A DNA stretch of 64,000 bases from the NCBI RefSeq assembly GCF_900249755.1, contig NZ_LT976854.1:1588927-1652926 (forward strand), read 5' to 3'. This document shows, piece after piece, positions 1 to 8,608 of this stretch. The notes under the pieces were generated by a model. It was not told where the DNA came from. It did no database searches and saw nothing but the letters and a program-made list of their open reading frames with translations. Position numbers and translations under genes: made by a program. Numbering within the stretch: the stretch's first letter is position 1; every line of letters starts with the position of its first letter. This DNA is from Cupriavidus taiwanensis. Lineage in GTDB: Bacteria > Pseudomonadota > Gammaproteobacteria > Burkholderiales > Burkholderiaceae.

Positions 1-826
1 ACTTGGCAACGGTATAGCGGCCGAAATCCAGGGTCACCGGGGTTTCGGTCTCGGCCGTCCAGCCGGCCATGTCTTCGAAGCGCAGCAGGCCGGCGTGCTT
101 GTCGCCGGTGGTGTCGCGCACCGGCGTATCGCGGCAGTACGCATCGATCTCCTGCGCGACGAAGCCGCGGTACCAGCAGTCCAGCGCCGCGTCGATCTGC
201 CCGGTGCGGGTATCGCTGCGGCGCTGCGCCTCTTCGACGATGCGCGTATAGGTAGCGGCCAGCACCGGCAGCGTATGCAGGCTGCCGGGGCGCGGCACCT
301 TGCCGTCGGGCAGCCAGGTCTGGGCAGAGCTGTGCCATTCATCGCGGAACAGCGCCTGCACTGCCAGGATCGCGCGCACGATGCGCGGCACTAGTGGAAA
401 GCCGTCGCGCGCATAGCCGATGGCGGGCGCCAGCACATCGGCGAGCGACCAGGTGCCATGCTCGCGCAGCATGGTCAGCCATGCGCCGAAGGCGCCGGGC
501 ACGGCGGCCGGTATCAGGCCGATGCCGGGCACCAGGTCCAGGCCCATGGCGCGCAGCGCGGCGGGATCGGCCAGCGCCGGCGCCGGGCCCTGCCCGCATA
601 CCGAGCGCATGGCGCGCTCGCGCTCGCTCCAGTACAGGATCGGCACTTCGCCGCCGGGGCCGTTCAGGTGCGGCTCGACCACCTGCAGCACAAAGCCCGC
701 GGCGACTGCGGCGTCGAAGGCGTTGCCGCCGCGCTCCAGCACGCCCATGGCGGTCTGCGTGGCCAGCCAGTGCGTGGAAGCCGCAACGCCAAAGGTGCCA
801 ACAATCTCGGGACGGGTGGTGAACAT
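1..826 (-). CDS. ggt: Gamma-glutamyltransferase (N-terminal part, cut by window edge)
   Basis: The reverse strand from 826 encodes about 275 residues with the N-terminal hallmarks of gamma-glutamyltranspeptidase: ATQTAMGVLERGGNAFDAA near residue 25, then VVEPHLNGPGGE near residue 50 and a VPGAFGAW segment near residue 108. The family cleaves gamma-glutamyl bonds of glutathione or related compounds after autocatalytic processing. The processing Thr and the small subunit lie beyond the left edge and cannot be judged. The ATG at 826 has an AGGAG ribosome site about 8 bases upstream. No signal peptide is visible, so a cytoplasmic YwrD-like form is possible. The gene diverges from a LysR regulator, its likely controller. 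Confidence 0.88.
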   Translation of the reverse strand, partial: MFTTRPEIVGTFGVAASTHWLATQTAMGVLERGGNAFDAAVAAGFVLQVVEPHLNGPGGEVPILYWSERERAMRSVCGQGPAPALADPAALRAMGLDLVPGIGLIPAAVPGAFGAWLTMLREHGTWSLADVLAPAIGYARDGFPLVPRIVRAILAVQALFRDEWHSSAQTWLPDGKVPRPGSLHTLPVLAATYTRIVEEAQRRSDTRTGQIDAALDCWYRGFVAQEIDAYCRDTPVRDTTGDKHAGLLRFEDMAGWTAETETPVTLDFGRYTVAK

Positions 827-865
827 GGGGATGCTCCTGTGATGCCGGCCAGTATAGGTTTGCCG

Positions 866-915
866 AATAACCAGATGCGCCTGTTTGGTTATTGTGGTAT
901 TACCATCCGGTAATA
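866..915. promoter_or_regulatory. Two dyads in the ggt/lysR divergent promoter region
   Basis: The 132-base gap between the divergent genes holds two inverted repeats. One is AATAACC at 866-872 against GGTTATT at 887-893. The other is TATTACC at 898-904 against GGTAATA at 909-915, with a 4-base spacer. The second fits the short-spacer dyad (T-N11-A type) that LysR proteins bind. Two phased sites between regulator and target are the usual recognition/activation site layout. The function is inferred. Confidence 0.55.
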
Positions 916-958
916 ATTTCACCGCGCCCCGCTAGCGCGCCCGTCGTCGCAAGCCCCC

Positions 959-1909
959 ATGTCCGTCGCCCCCGACAAGCTGGTCCACAACCTGGTATCG
1001 CGCCTGCGCCTGCGGCACCTGCCGCTGCTGCTCGCGCTGGCGCGGCAGCGCTCGGTGTCGCGCGTGGCGGCCGAGCTCAACCTGTCGCAACCGGCCGTCA
1101 CCAAGACCCTGCGCGAGATCGAAGACATCTTCATGGTGCCGCTGTTCACCCGCACCCGGCGCGGACTGGAGCCCACGCCCACCGGCCACGCGGTGCTGGC
1201 GCATGCCAGGCTGACCCTGGCCGACGCTGATGCGCTCGGGCGCGAACTGGCGGCGATCGAAGCGGGGCTGTCGGGCCGGCTGCGCCTCGGCGTGATTCCC
1301 TACATCAGCCGCAGCGTGCTCGACACGGCCTGCACCTTCGGGCTGGCGCAGACCCCGCGGGTATCGGTGCTGGTGCGCGAAGGCACCACCGACGAGCTGG
1401 TCAGCGCGCTGCGCGAGCATGAGCTGGACTGCGTCATCGCGCGCACCTTCTTTGCGCCGGGCGCGGACATCGTGCAGCAAGCGCTGTATCGCGAAGAGCC
1501 GGCACTGGTCGTGCCCACCGCGGCCGCCACGCGGCTGTCGCGCGGCGCGCTCGACTGGCACCAGCTGGCCGAACGCGACTGGATCCTGCCGCCACCCAAC
1601 ACGCCGATCCGGCGCACCATCAATACCATCTTCGCGGTGGCGGGCGTGGCGCAGCCCACGCCGATCGTCGAGACCTATTCGATCAAGACCATGGCCACGC
1701 TGATGCGCAAGCATCCGGCGGCGACAACCATCGTACCCAGGGCGGTCGCTGGCGAACTGGCCGAGGCCAGGGGGGCGGTGGCGCTGCCGCATGCGCTGAG
1801 CTGGGATTTGCCGCCGGTAGGCGTGATGTGGCGGCGCCAGCCGGTGGAGGACGATGTGGTGGCAGCGCTGGTGGCCTGCCTGCGCGCGCTGCCGGCAGAC
1901 CTCGCCTAG
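959..1909 (+). CDS. LysR-family transcriptional regulator
   Basis: A 316-residue protein of normal LysR length. The N-terminal winged helix-turn-helix (about residues 20-80) reads SVSRVAAELNLSQPAVTKTL followed by PLFTRTRRGLEPTPTG, which is the family signature. A periplasmic-binding-like effector domain starts near residue 105 (LRLGVIPYIS). The ATG at 959 follows a short leader with no strong ribosome site. It is divergent from the gamma-glutamyltransferase gene with two dyads in between, so the simplest reading is that it controls that gene and itself. Its effector cannot be read from the sequence. Confidence 0.92.
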   Translation: MSVAPDKLVHNLVSRLRLRHLPLLLALARQRSVSRVAAELNLSQPAVTKTLREIEDIFMVPLFTRTRRGLEPTPTGHAVLAHARLTLADADALGRELAAIEAGLSGRLRLGVIPYISRSVLDTACTFGLAQTPRVSVLVREGTTDELVSALREHELDCVIARTFFAPGADIVQQALYREEPALVVPTAAATRLSRGALDWHQLAERDWILPPPNTPIRRTINTIFAVAGVAQPTPIVETYSIKTMATLMRKHPAATTIVPRAVAGELAEARGAVALPHALSWDLPPVGVMWRRQPVEDDVVAALVACLRALPADLA

Positions 1910-1957
1910 CCCGCGGCTCGCGCCCGGACCACGCCTGCGCCCGCTGAGCGCTACTGA

Positions 1958-4168
1958 CTAATTCCGCGTCAACACCCGCACCGGCCCCCGCCGCTCCAGC
2001 ACATCCACCACCACCCGCTCGCCGGAGCGCCGCACCGCCACATCCGCGCTGCCGCCACCGACCCCCAGGTTGCGGAACACCACCTCATCCAGGAACGGCG
2101 GCAGCGAAGGGTTCTCGAACGTGATCGCCGGTTGCTGCGTGTCGAAGTCCAGCCCCAGGCAGGCCTGCAGCATCAGCAGCGGCGCGGCCGCGGCCCAGGC
2201 CTGCGGTGCGCAGGCCACCGGGTAGAAGGTCGGGCCCTGGCTGCGCTGGCGCGCGAAGCCGCAGAACAGTTCGGGCAGGCGGCGCAGGTCGATATAGCTC
2301 GATGCCGCGAACAGGCCTTCGAAGATGCGGTTGGCTTCGGGGTGGTAGCCGTAGCGCGCCATGCCGGCCGCGATCAGGGCGTTGTCGTGCGGCCATACCG
2401 AGCCGTTGTGGTAGCTCATCGGGTTGAAGCGCGCGGCATCGGCGGCGACGGTGCGGATGCCCCAGCCGCAGAAGGACGTGCTTTGCATCAGCGCGGCCAC
2501 TACCGACGGCGCGCGCTCCGGCAGCGCGATGCCGGTGAAGAGCGTATGGCCGGCGTTGGAGGCGCGGATGCGGCACGGCTGCTTGCTGCCGTCGAGGGCC
2601 AGCACGTAGGTGCCCAGCGCTGGGTCATAGAAGCGCGCGTCGAAGGCGTCGCGCAGCACTTCGGCCCTGGCGGCATAGATGGCGGCGCCCTCGCTGTCGT
2701 CCAGCGCCGCGCGGATCTGCGCCGCGGCCAGCCAGGCGCCGTAGGTGTAGGCCTGCACCTCGGCCAGCGCGATCGGGCCGGCGGCGAGCCGGCCGTCTTC
2801 ATGGAACACTGAGTCGCGGCTGTCCTTCCAGCCCTGGTTGATCAGGCCTTCCGGCGACAGCCGGCCGTATTCGACGAACAAGTCACCGTCGCGGTCGCCG
2901 TAATCGCTGATCCAGTCCAGCGCCGCCTGCAGGTTCGGCCACAGCGCGCGGATGGTGTCGATATCGCCGGTGCGCCGCAGGTAGGCGCCGGCCAGCAGCA
3001 CGAACAGCGGCGTGGCGTCGACGCTGCCGTAGTAGAGCGCGAACGGCACCTCGCCCAGGCGCGCCATCTCGCCGTGGCGCATTTCGTGCAGGATCTTGCC
3101 GGGCTCGGCATCGGCGTGCGGGTCGACCGTTTCGGCCTGCATCGCGGCCAGGTACTGCAGCACGCCGCGCGCGATCTCGGGGTCGAGCCACAGCGTCTGC
3201 AACGCGGTGATCAGCGCGTCCCGGCCGAACACCGTGCTGAACCACGGGATGCCGGCATACGGGTAGGGTCCGTGCACGGTGTTGGTCAGCAGCATATACA
3301 GGTCCGAAATGCTGCGCCGCGCGACTTCGTTGAACAGCTCGTTCGAGGTGGTGATCGCCGCCGCGCGCCCGGATGAGCGCCGCAGCTCGCGCCTGGACTG
3401 CAGCAGCGCGCCGAGGAAGGGCTGCGGGTCGTCGCTCTCGCGATCGACGGACTGGCAGCGGATCTCCATGCGCAGCAGCTGCACGCAGGACGGCTTGAGC
3501 AGCAGCGTGAAGCTGGCCTGGTTGCCGCTCAGCGCCTGCGGCAGCGGATCGAACGAGATCCGGGTCTCGCGCCGCGCCTGGTCCAGGCCGGTATAGCTGA
3601 GCGTGACCGCCGCGCCGTCGACCTGCGGCGCATGCAGGGTGCCGCGCCGCAGCCGCTGCGTGCCGCGCACTTCGAACAGGTCGGCAAAGTCCGCATCGAA
3701 GGCGATGTCGATGCGCACGTGGCGCGGCCGGTCGTCGAAGTTGCGCAAGCTCAGGCGTTCATAGCAGGCGCCGTTCCACAGGAAGCGCGAGCGGCGCAGG
3801 TGGATCAGGTCGTGCTCCAGCCACAGCGCGCCCTCCGGGTCGAACAGGTCGGGGTTGGTCAGGTCGCAGGTCAGCGCGGCGTTGTCGTCGCGCAGCGTGG
3901 ATGACAGCAGCATTGGCCGCTGCCCTTCCACCGTGAGCCGCAGGAAGGAAAGATGGCGGGTATCGAAATGGAACAGCCCCTCGGGGCTGCCCGGCGCACC
4001 GATGGCGTCGCCGTTATGGTCGAACAGCGCGAAAGTGTCGCCATGCTTGAGCGTGCGCGGGCGCCGCTCCTGCAGCGACGCCGCCGCCGGGATATAGAAC
4101 TGCGCGACGTCGCTGGCGCCGGCGACCGCCACCGAGCGGTTGGGATGTTCCGTGGGATCCGCAGACAT
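1958..4168 (-). CDS. Glycogen-debranching-like amylo-alpha-1,6-glucosidase
   Basis: A 736-residue protein with two parts. An N-terminal beta-rich debranching-enzyme domain (about residues 35-240) includes GLFHFDTRHLS. An (alpha/alpha)6-barrel glucosidase domain (about 285-680) carries GRDALITA, PGKILHEMRHGE, YYGSVDATPLFV and GWKDSRDSV, typical of bacterial amylo-alpha-1,6-glucosidase relatives. It should hydrolyse alpha-glucosidic linkages in a glucan or oligosaccharide in the cytoplasm; no signal peptide is seen. It lies 32 bases downstream of a family 4 glycosyltransferase on the same strand, so the two are probably co-transcribed and work on one glucan or osmolyte. The exact substrate is unknown. 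Confidence 0.85.
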   Translation of the reverse strand: MSADPTEHPNRSVAVAGASDVAQFYIPAAASLQERRPRTLKHGDTFALFDHNGDAIGAPGSPEGLFHFDTRHLSFLRLTVEGQRPMLLSSTLRDDNAALTCDLTNPDLFDPEGALWLEHDLIHLRRSRFLWNGACYERLSLRNFDDRPRHVRIDIAFDADFADLFEVRGTQRLRRGTLHAPQVDGAAVTLSYTGLDQARRETRISFDPLPQALSGNQASFTLLLKPSCVQLLRMEIRCQSVDRESDDPQPFLGALLQSRRELRRSSGRAAAITTSNELFNEVARRSISDLYMLLTNTVHGPYPYAGIPWFSTVFGRDALITALQTLWLDPEIARGVLQYLAAMQAETVDPHADAEPGKILHEMRHGEMARLGEVPFALYYGSVDATPLFVLLAGAYLRRTGDIDTIRALWPNLQAALDWISDYGDRDGDLFVEYGRLSPEGLINQGWKDSRDSVFHEDGRLAAGPIALAEVQAYTYGAWLAAAQIRAALDDSEGAAIYAARAEVLRDAFDARFYDPALGTYVLALDGSKQPCRIRASNAGHTLFTGIALPERAPSVVAALMQSTSFCGWGIRTVAADAARFNPMSYHNGSVWPHDNALIAAGMARYGYHPEANRIFEGLFAASSYIDLRRLPELFCGFARQRSQGPTFYPVACAPQAWAAAAPLLMLQACLGLDFDTQQPAITFENPSLPPFLDEVVFRNLGVGGGSADVAVRRSGERVVVDVLERRGPVRVLTRN

Positions 4169-4200
4169 GAGGGGGTTTCTCCAGCAGTGGTCGTGTCCGG

Positions 4201-5280
4201 TTACGCGAGCGCCAGTTCACCGGCCTCGCCATGTGCCGCGCCGGTGTCGCCGGGACACGACAAGCCCTGGTAGATGCGCACGTAGTCACGCGCCATCCGG
4301 TCCGCGGTAAAGCGTTTGTCGAACGCGGCGCGCACGCCGGCGCGCGGCAGGCTGGCCACGCTGGCGACGGCGGCGACCGCTTCATCGACGCTGTGCACGA
4401 TATAGCCGCTGACGCCGGGCTCGATCACTTCCGGCACCGAGCCGCACGAGAACGCGATCACCGGCGTGCCGCACGCCATGGCCTCGATCATCACCAGCCC
4501 GAACGGCTCCGGCCACGCGATCGGGAACAGCAGCGCGCGCGCATTGCCAAGGAAGGCGGACTTCGCCGCCTCGTCGATCTCGCCGATGTACTCGACGTTG
4601 GCATGGGCCGCCACCAGCGGGCGGATCACCTCCTGCCAGTAGGCGCGGTCGACGCGGTCGATCTTGGCCGCGATCTTCAGCGGCAGGCCCGCGCGCGCGG
4701 CGACCTCGATCGCGTGGTCCGGCCGCTTCTCCGGGGAAATCCGGCCGAGGAACGCGAGGTAGTCGCCGGCGGGATGGGCGCAGTAGTCCAGCAGCGTCCC
4801 CGGGATGCCGTGGTGCACCGTGCCCACCCAGTTCACCGGCGGCATCGGCGCGCGCTGCGCGTCGGAGACCGACACCAGCGGAAAATCCGGGAAGTGCGCA
4901 TAGAAAGGCTGCAGCTCCGGCAGGTCCAGGCGGCCGTGCAGCGTGGTCACCGCCCGCACCGGCATGCGCCGCAGCAGCGGGCAATGCAGCATGTCGATAT
5001 GGAAATGCAGCACGTCGAAGCGGCTTGCGCACGCCATCACGCGGTCCAGCATCATCACGTAGTAGGGCAGGTGGTCGCCCACGCGTGCATCGAGGCGCAG
5101 CGCCATGTCGCAGCACGGCACCAGCTCGGCGCGCGTGACCGAGTCTCCGCTGGCGAACAGCGTGACCTCGTGGCCCTGGCGCACCAGTTCTTCAGTCAGG
5201 TACGAAACGATGCGCTCGGTGCCGCCGTACAGGCTGGGCGGGCAGCGCTCGGCGAGTGGTGCTATCTGCGCAATCTTCAT
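4201..5280 (-). CDS. Glycosyltransferase family 4 (GT-B fold)
   Basis: A 359-residue retaining glycosyltransferase. The N-terminus MKIAQIAPLAERCPPSLYGG with GTERIVSYLTEELVRQGHEV is the acceptor-side Rossmann domain. The C-terminal half has FLGRISPEKRPD near residue 180 and the EX7E-type donor site PFGLVMIEAMACGTPVIAF near 260. I chose the ATG at 5280 rather than an upstream in-frame start because it begins the conserved strand and has a purine-rich GGGGGAAG site in front. It sits just upstream of the debranching-like glucosidase on the same strand. The pair suggests synthesis or remodelling of an alpha-glucan or glucosylated compatible solute; this is inferred from context. Confidence 0.87.
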   Translation of the reverse strand: MKIAQIAPLAERCPPSLYGGTERIVSYLTEELVRQGHEVTLFASGDSVTRAELVPCCDMALRLDARVGDHLPYYVMMLDRVMACASRFDVLHFHIDMLHCPLLRRMPVRAVTTLHGRLDLPELQPFYAHFPDFPLVSVSDAQRAPMPPVNWVGTVHHGIPGTLLDYCAHPAGDYLAFLGRISPEKRPDHAIEVAARAGLPLKIAAKIDRVDRAYWQEVIRPLVAAHANVEYIGEIDEAAKSAFLGNARALLFPIAWPEPFGLVMIEAMACGTPVIAFSCGSVPEVIEPGVSGYIVHSVDEAVAAVASVASLPRAGVRAAFDKRFTADRMARDYVRIYQGLSCPGDTGAAHGEAGELALA

Positions 5281-5648
5281 CGGCTTCCCCCGGCTCATCA
5301 GCAAACTGCAGGGTGGCTTGCCGCGACAGTGCCTTGGCTGATGAAGGCACCATAGAAAGCGGCGGCGGCTTTTTCAAGATGGCCCGGACCATGCAGGCGC
5401 GGCATGGCAACCATGTAGCGCAGCGATGGTGGCAGGCCCGCGCGTCAGGACTTACCCGGAGGCGCGTGTTTTGCTATTTCGCGGTGCGGAATAGCGGGCC
5501 GCTTTCCTTGACGGTGCCCGCGGGCCTATGCAAAAGTCGGCGAAAACGAACGATCGTGCGGGAACACTTCCCGACACGGCGTCACCGGGCGCAACGCCGT
5601 CCGGCTTGCCGGGCGGCCACCGCGCCGCATCGCACAGGAGACACCGCC
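5281..5648. other. Non-coding stretch before the liv locus
   Basis: Between the glycosyltransferase start and the small frame at 5649 I see no convincing gene. Frames crossing it lack ribosome sites and family features. It should hold the divergent promoters for the glycosyltransferase and the liv genes, but no clear hexamers or dyads stand out. Confidence 0.5.
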
Positions 5649-5804
5649 ATGCAGCATCCGCAGCACACCATTGCGCAGCGCCATTGCCGCGGCCCGCACG
5701 GCCCGCAGGGCCCGCATATGGGCCCGAGCCGGCGCACCACCGTACTCATTCCCACACGCACCGCGGCGCACGACGACGCACGACAGCGGGCGCTGCCCGC
5801 CTGA
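5649..5804 (+). CDS. Possible 51-residue leader peptide upstream of livH
   Basis: A short frame starts with ATG 7 bases after a strong CACAGGAGA ribosome site and runs 51 codons to TGA at 5804. The predicted peptide is rich in His, Arg, Pro and Ala (begins MQHPQHTIAQRHCRGPHGPQ) with no membrane segment or known domain. It lies about 110 bases upstream of livH on the same strand, so it could be a translated leader affecting the transporter operon. It could equally be chance in high-GC DNA; only the good ribosome site supports it. Confidence 0.3.
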   Translation: MQHPQHTIAQRHCRGPHGPQGPHMGPSRRTTVLIPTRTAAHDDARQRALPA

Positions 5805-5915
5805 TCCCGCGCACCTGATTTTTTTCTGCGCGGCCGCGCCTGGCGCCGCCGCGGCGGAACACGCGCGGCCCGTGCCGGCGCGTGCCTGGTTTCCCGAACC
5901 GTACGAGGTACCCCT

Positions 5916-6779
5916 GTGGCATTGTTCCTTCAACAGATTCTGAACGGCCTGACGCTGGGCGGTGTGTACAGCCTGGTGGCGCTTGGCCTGACGCTGGTCT
6001 ACGGCATCCTGCACGTGCCCAACTTTGCGCACGGCGCCTTCTACATGGCCGGCGCCTACGTGTCGTACTACCTGATGACCACGCTGGGCGTGAACTACTG
6101 GCTGGCGATGCTGGGCGCGGCGCTGGTGGTGGCGGTGCTGTCGATGCTGGCCGACCGGCTGGTGTTCCACCCGCTGCGCAATTCGCCCGAGCTGCACGAC
6201 ATGATCGCCGCGATCGGCATCCTGCTGTTCCTGGAAGCCGGCGCGCAGGCGCTGTGGGGCGCGGACTTCCACCGCATGCCCACGCCGTACGGACAGATCG
6301 TCGAGGTGTTCGGCCTGACCGCGCCGCTGCAGCGCCTGCTGATCATCGGCGCAGCGTTTGCGCTGATGGTGCTGCTGCACCTGTTCCTGACGCGCACCAT
6401 GACCGGCGCCACCATCATGGCGATGGCGCAGAACCGCGAGGGCGCTGCGCTGGTCGGCATCGACGCCACCCGCGTAACGCTGCTGGTCTTTGCCATCTCC
6501 GGCGCGCTCGCCGCGATCGCCGCCACGCTCTACGCGCCGATCAACCTGGTCTACCCAAGCATGGGCAACCTGGTGATCACCAAGGCCTTCGTCATCATCA
6601 TCCTGGGCGGCATGGGCAGCATTCCGGGCGCCATCGTCGGCGGGCTGATCATCGGCATGGCCGAGAGCTTCGGCGGCTTCTACGTTTCCACCGACTACAA
6701 GGACATCATCGCCTTCGTGCTGCTGGTGGTGATCCTGTCGATCCGGCCGCAGGGCCTGTTTGCCGGCAAGGCAGCCTGA
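5916..6779 (+). CDS. livH: Branched-chain amino-acid type ABC transporter permease LivH
   Basis: A 287-residue, highly hydrophobic protein of LivH length. It opens with FLQQILNGLTLGGVYSLVAL, the typical start of LivH permeases, and has about eight membrane segments and a GGMGSIPGAIVGGLIIG loop near the C-terminus. It pairs with LivM to form the inner-membrane channel. The start is GTG at 5916, preceded by GAGG. It is the first gene of livH-livM-livG-livF, with 13 bases to livM. Family members also carry amides, urea or aromatic acids, so the substrate is not certain. Confidence 0.93.
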   Translation: MALFLQQILNGLTLGGVYSLVALGLTLVYGILHVPNFAHGAFYMAGAYVSYYLMTTLGVNYWLAMLGAALVVAVLSMLADRLVFHPLRNSPELHDMIAAIGILLFLEAGAQALWGADFHRMPTPYGQIVEVFGLTAPLQRLLIIGAAFALMVLLHLFLTRTMTGATIMAMAQNREGAALVGIDATRVTLLVFAISGALAAIAATLYAPINLVYPSMGNLVITKAFVIIILGGMGSIPGAIVGGLIIGMAESFGGFYVSTDYKDIIAFVLLVVILSIRPQGLFAGKAA

Positions 6780-6792
6780 GGAGTCTCAAGAC

Positions 6793-7851
6793 ATGAAAGC
6801 ACTGCAAGGAAAGACCGGCTGGATGCTGTTGCTGGCTCTCGCCATCGCGTTCCCGCTGGTCACGCCCAACAGCTACTACCTGACCGTGATGACGCTGGCC
6901 TTCATCTATGCCATCGCCACGCTCGGGCTGAACCTGATCACCGGCTACACCGGCCAGCTGAACCTGGCCCATGGCGGCTTCATGGCCATCGGCGCCTACA
7001 CGCTGGGCATCCTGACCGTGGACCACCAGGTGCCGTTCTGGCTGGCCTTCGCGCTGGCCGGGGTGATCTGCATGGTGCTGGGCTATGTGGTCGGCGTGGT
7101 GTCGCTGCGCCTGAAGGGCCATTACTTCTCGATCTTCACCATGTGCGTGGGCTACATCATCTACCTGCTGATCGAAAAATGGGAAAGCCTGACGCACGGC
7201 ACCGTGGGCCTGATCGGCATTCCGGTGCCGGCGGCGATCGGGCCGCTCAGCTTTGACAGCGTGCAGGCGCAGTATTACCTGGTACTGGCGTTCCTGGCGG
7301 TCGGCGTGTTCCTGATGCACCGCATCGTCACCTCGCTGGTGGGGCGCAGCTTCATGGCCGTGCGCAACAGCGACGCGCTGGCCGAGGCGCTGGGCATCAA
7401 CCTGATGCGCACCAAGGTGCTGTCGTTCGTGCTGTCGGTGGGCTACGCCGGCTTTGCCGGGGCGCTGTACGCGGGGCAGGTGCGTTTCCTGGGCCCGGAC
7501 ATCGCCCGCACCGACCTGACCTTCGACATGGTGATGTCGATGCTGGTGGGCGGCATCGGCACGCTGTTCGGGCCGCTGCTTGGCGCGGTGCTGGTGCCGT
7601 GGATCACGCAGTCGCTGCAGTTCATGCAGGACTACCGCATGCTGGTGTTCGGCCCGGTGCTGATCCTGCTGATCATCTTCGTGCCGGACGGCATCGTCGG
7701 CTCCTACCTGAAGAAGCAGGCGCGCAAGGCAGCCGCCGAGCGGCGCGGCAAGCTGGCCGCCCAGTCCGTCAGCCAGCCCGCAGGGCAGTCCGCTACGCAG
7801 AACGCCGCAGCCCCCGTCCCCACCACCCGCGCCGGAGCCGACCATGCTTGA
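6793..7851 (+). CDS. livM: Branched-chain amino-acid type ABC transporter permease LivM
   Basis: A 352-residue permease with LivM features: YAIATLGLNLITGYTGQLNLAHGGFMAIGAY near residues 35-65 and a GGIGTLFGPLLGA loop near 255. The ATG at 6793 has GAGGAG about 9 bases upstream and is preferred to an in-frame TTG within livH. The last 45 residues after the final membrane helix are a Lys/Ala/Gln-rich tail (KKQARKAAAERRGK onward) that is poorly conserved in the family. It overlaps livG by 8 bases, so the two are translationally coupled. Confidence 0.92.
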   Translation: MKALQGKTGWMLLLALAIAFPLVTPNSYYLTVMTLAFIYAIATLGLNLITGYTGQLNLAHGGFMAIGAYTLGILTVDHQVPFWLAFALAGVICMVLGYVVGVVSLRLKGHYFSIFTMCVGYIIYLLIEKWESLTHGTVGLIGIPVPAAIGPLSFDSVQAQYYLVLAFLAVGVFLMHRIVTSLVGRSFMAVRNSDALAEALGINLMRTKVLSFVLSVGYAGFAGALYAGQVRFLGPDIARTDLTFDMVMSMLVGGIGTLFGPLLGAVLVPWITQSLQFMQDYRMLVFGPVLILLIIFVPDGIVGSYLKKQARKAAAERRGKLAAQSVSQPAGQSATQNAAAPVPTTRAGADHA

Positions 7852-8608
7852 GATCCGCAACCTGACCAAGAAATTCGGCGGCCTGACCGCGGTGCACGAT
7901 GTCTCGGTGACGTTCGAGCAAGGCCATATCAACGCCATCATCGGGCCCAACGGCGCCGGCAAGACCACCTTCTTCAACCTGGTCGCGGGCACCCATGCGC
8001 CCAGTTCCGGCCAGATCCTGTTCAAGGGGCAGGACGTCGCCGGCCTGCGCGCCGACCAGATCGCGCGCCTGGGCGTGGCGCGCACCTTCCAGGCGACGGC
8101 GCTGTTCGACCGCGCCACGGTGCTCGACAACCTGATCGTCGGCCACCGCCTGCGCACGCGCTCGGGACTGGGCGACGTGCTGTTCAACACCCGGCGCCTG
8201 CGTGAAGAAGAGCGGCTGTGCCGCGACAAGGCCGAGGCCGCGCTGGACTTCGTCGGCCTGTCGCACCTGGCGCACGAGGTTGCCGCCGATATCACGCAGG
8301 AGGCGCGCAAGCGCGTGGCGTTCGCGCTGGCGCTGGCGACCGACCCGGAACTGCTGCTGCTCGACGAGCCCGCCGGCGGCGTCAACCCGGAAGAGACCGT
8401 CGGCCTGGCCGAGCTGATCCGCAAGATGGTTCGGCATGGCAAGACGGTCTGCCTGATCGAACACAAGATGGACATGATCATGCGCCTGGCCGACAAGATC
8501 ATGGTGCTGAACTATGGCGAGAAGATCGCCGAAGGCACGCCCGCGCAGATCCAGCAGGATCCGCATGTCATCGAGGCCTACCTGGGAGCCGACCATGTTG
8601 CAGCTTGA
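7844..8608 (+). CDS. livG: ABC transporter ATP-binding protein LivG
   Basis: A 254-residue cytoplasmic ATPase. Walker A is GPNGAGKTT near residue 38 and Walker B is LLLLDEPAGGVNPEE near residue 170, with IEHKMD carrying the switch His. The C-terminal extension typical of LivG is present. The signature motif before Walker B, normally LSYGQQ or similar, is replaced by DITQEARKRV, which is unusual for an ATPase expected to cycle. It overlaps livM by 8 and livF by 14 bases. Together with LivF it should power the LivHM channel. Confidence 0.9.
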   Translation: MLEIRNLTKKFGGLTAVHDVSVTFEQGHINAIIGPNGAGKTTFFNLVAGTHAPSSGQILFKGQDVAGLRADQIARLGVARTFQATALFDRATVLDNLIVGHRLRTRSGLGDVLFNTRRLREEERLCRDKAEAALDFVGLSHLAHEVAADITQEARKRVAFALALATDPELLLLDEPAGGVNPEETVGLAELIRKMVRHGKTVCLIEHKMDMIMRLADKIMVLNYGEKIAEGTPAQIQQDPHVIEAYLGADHVAA

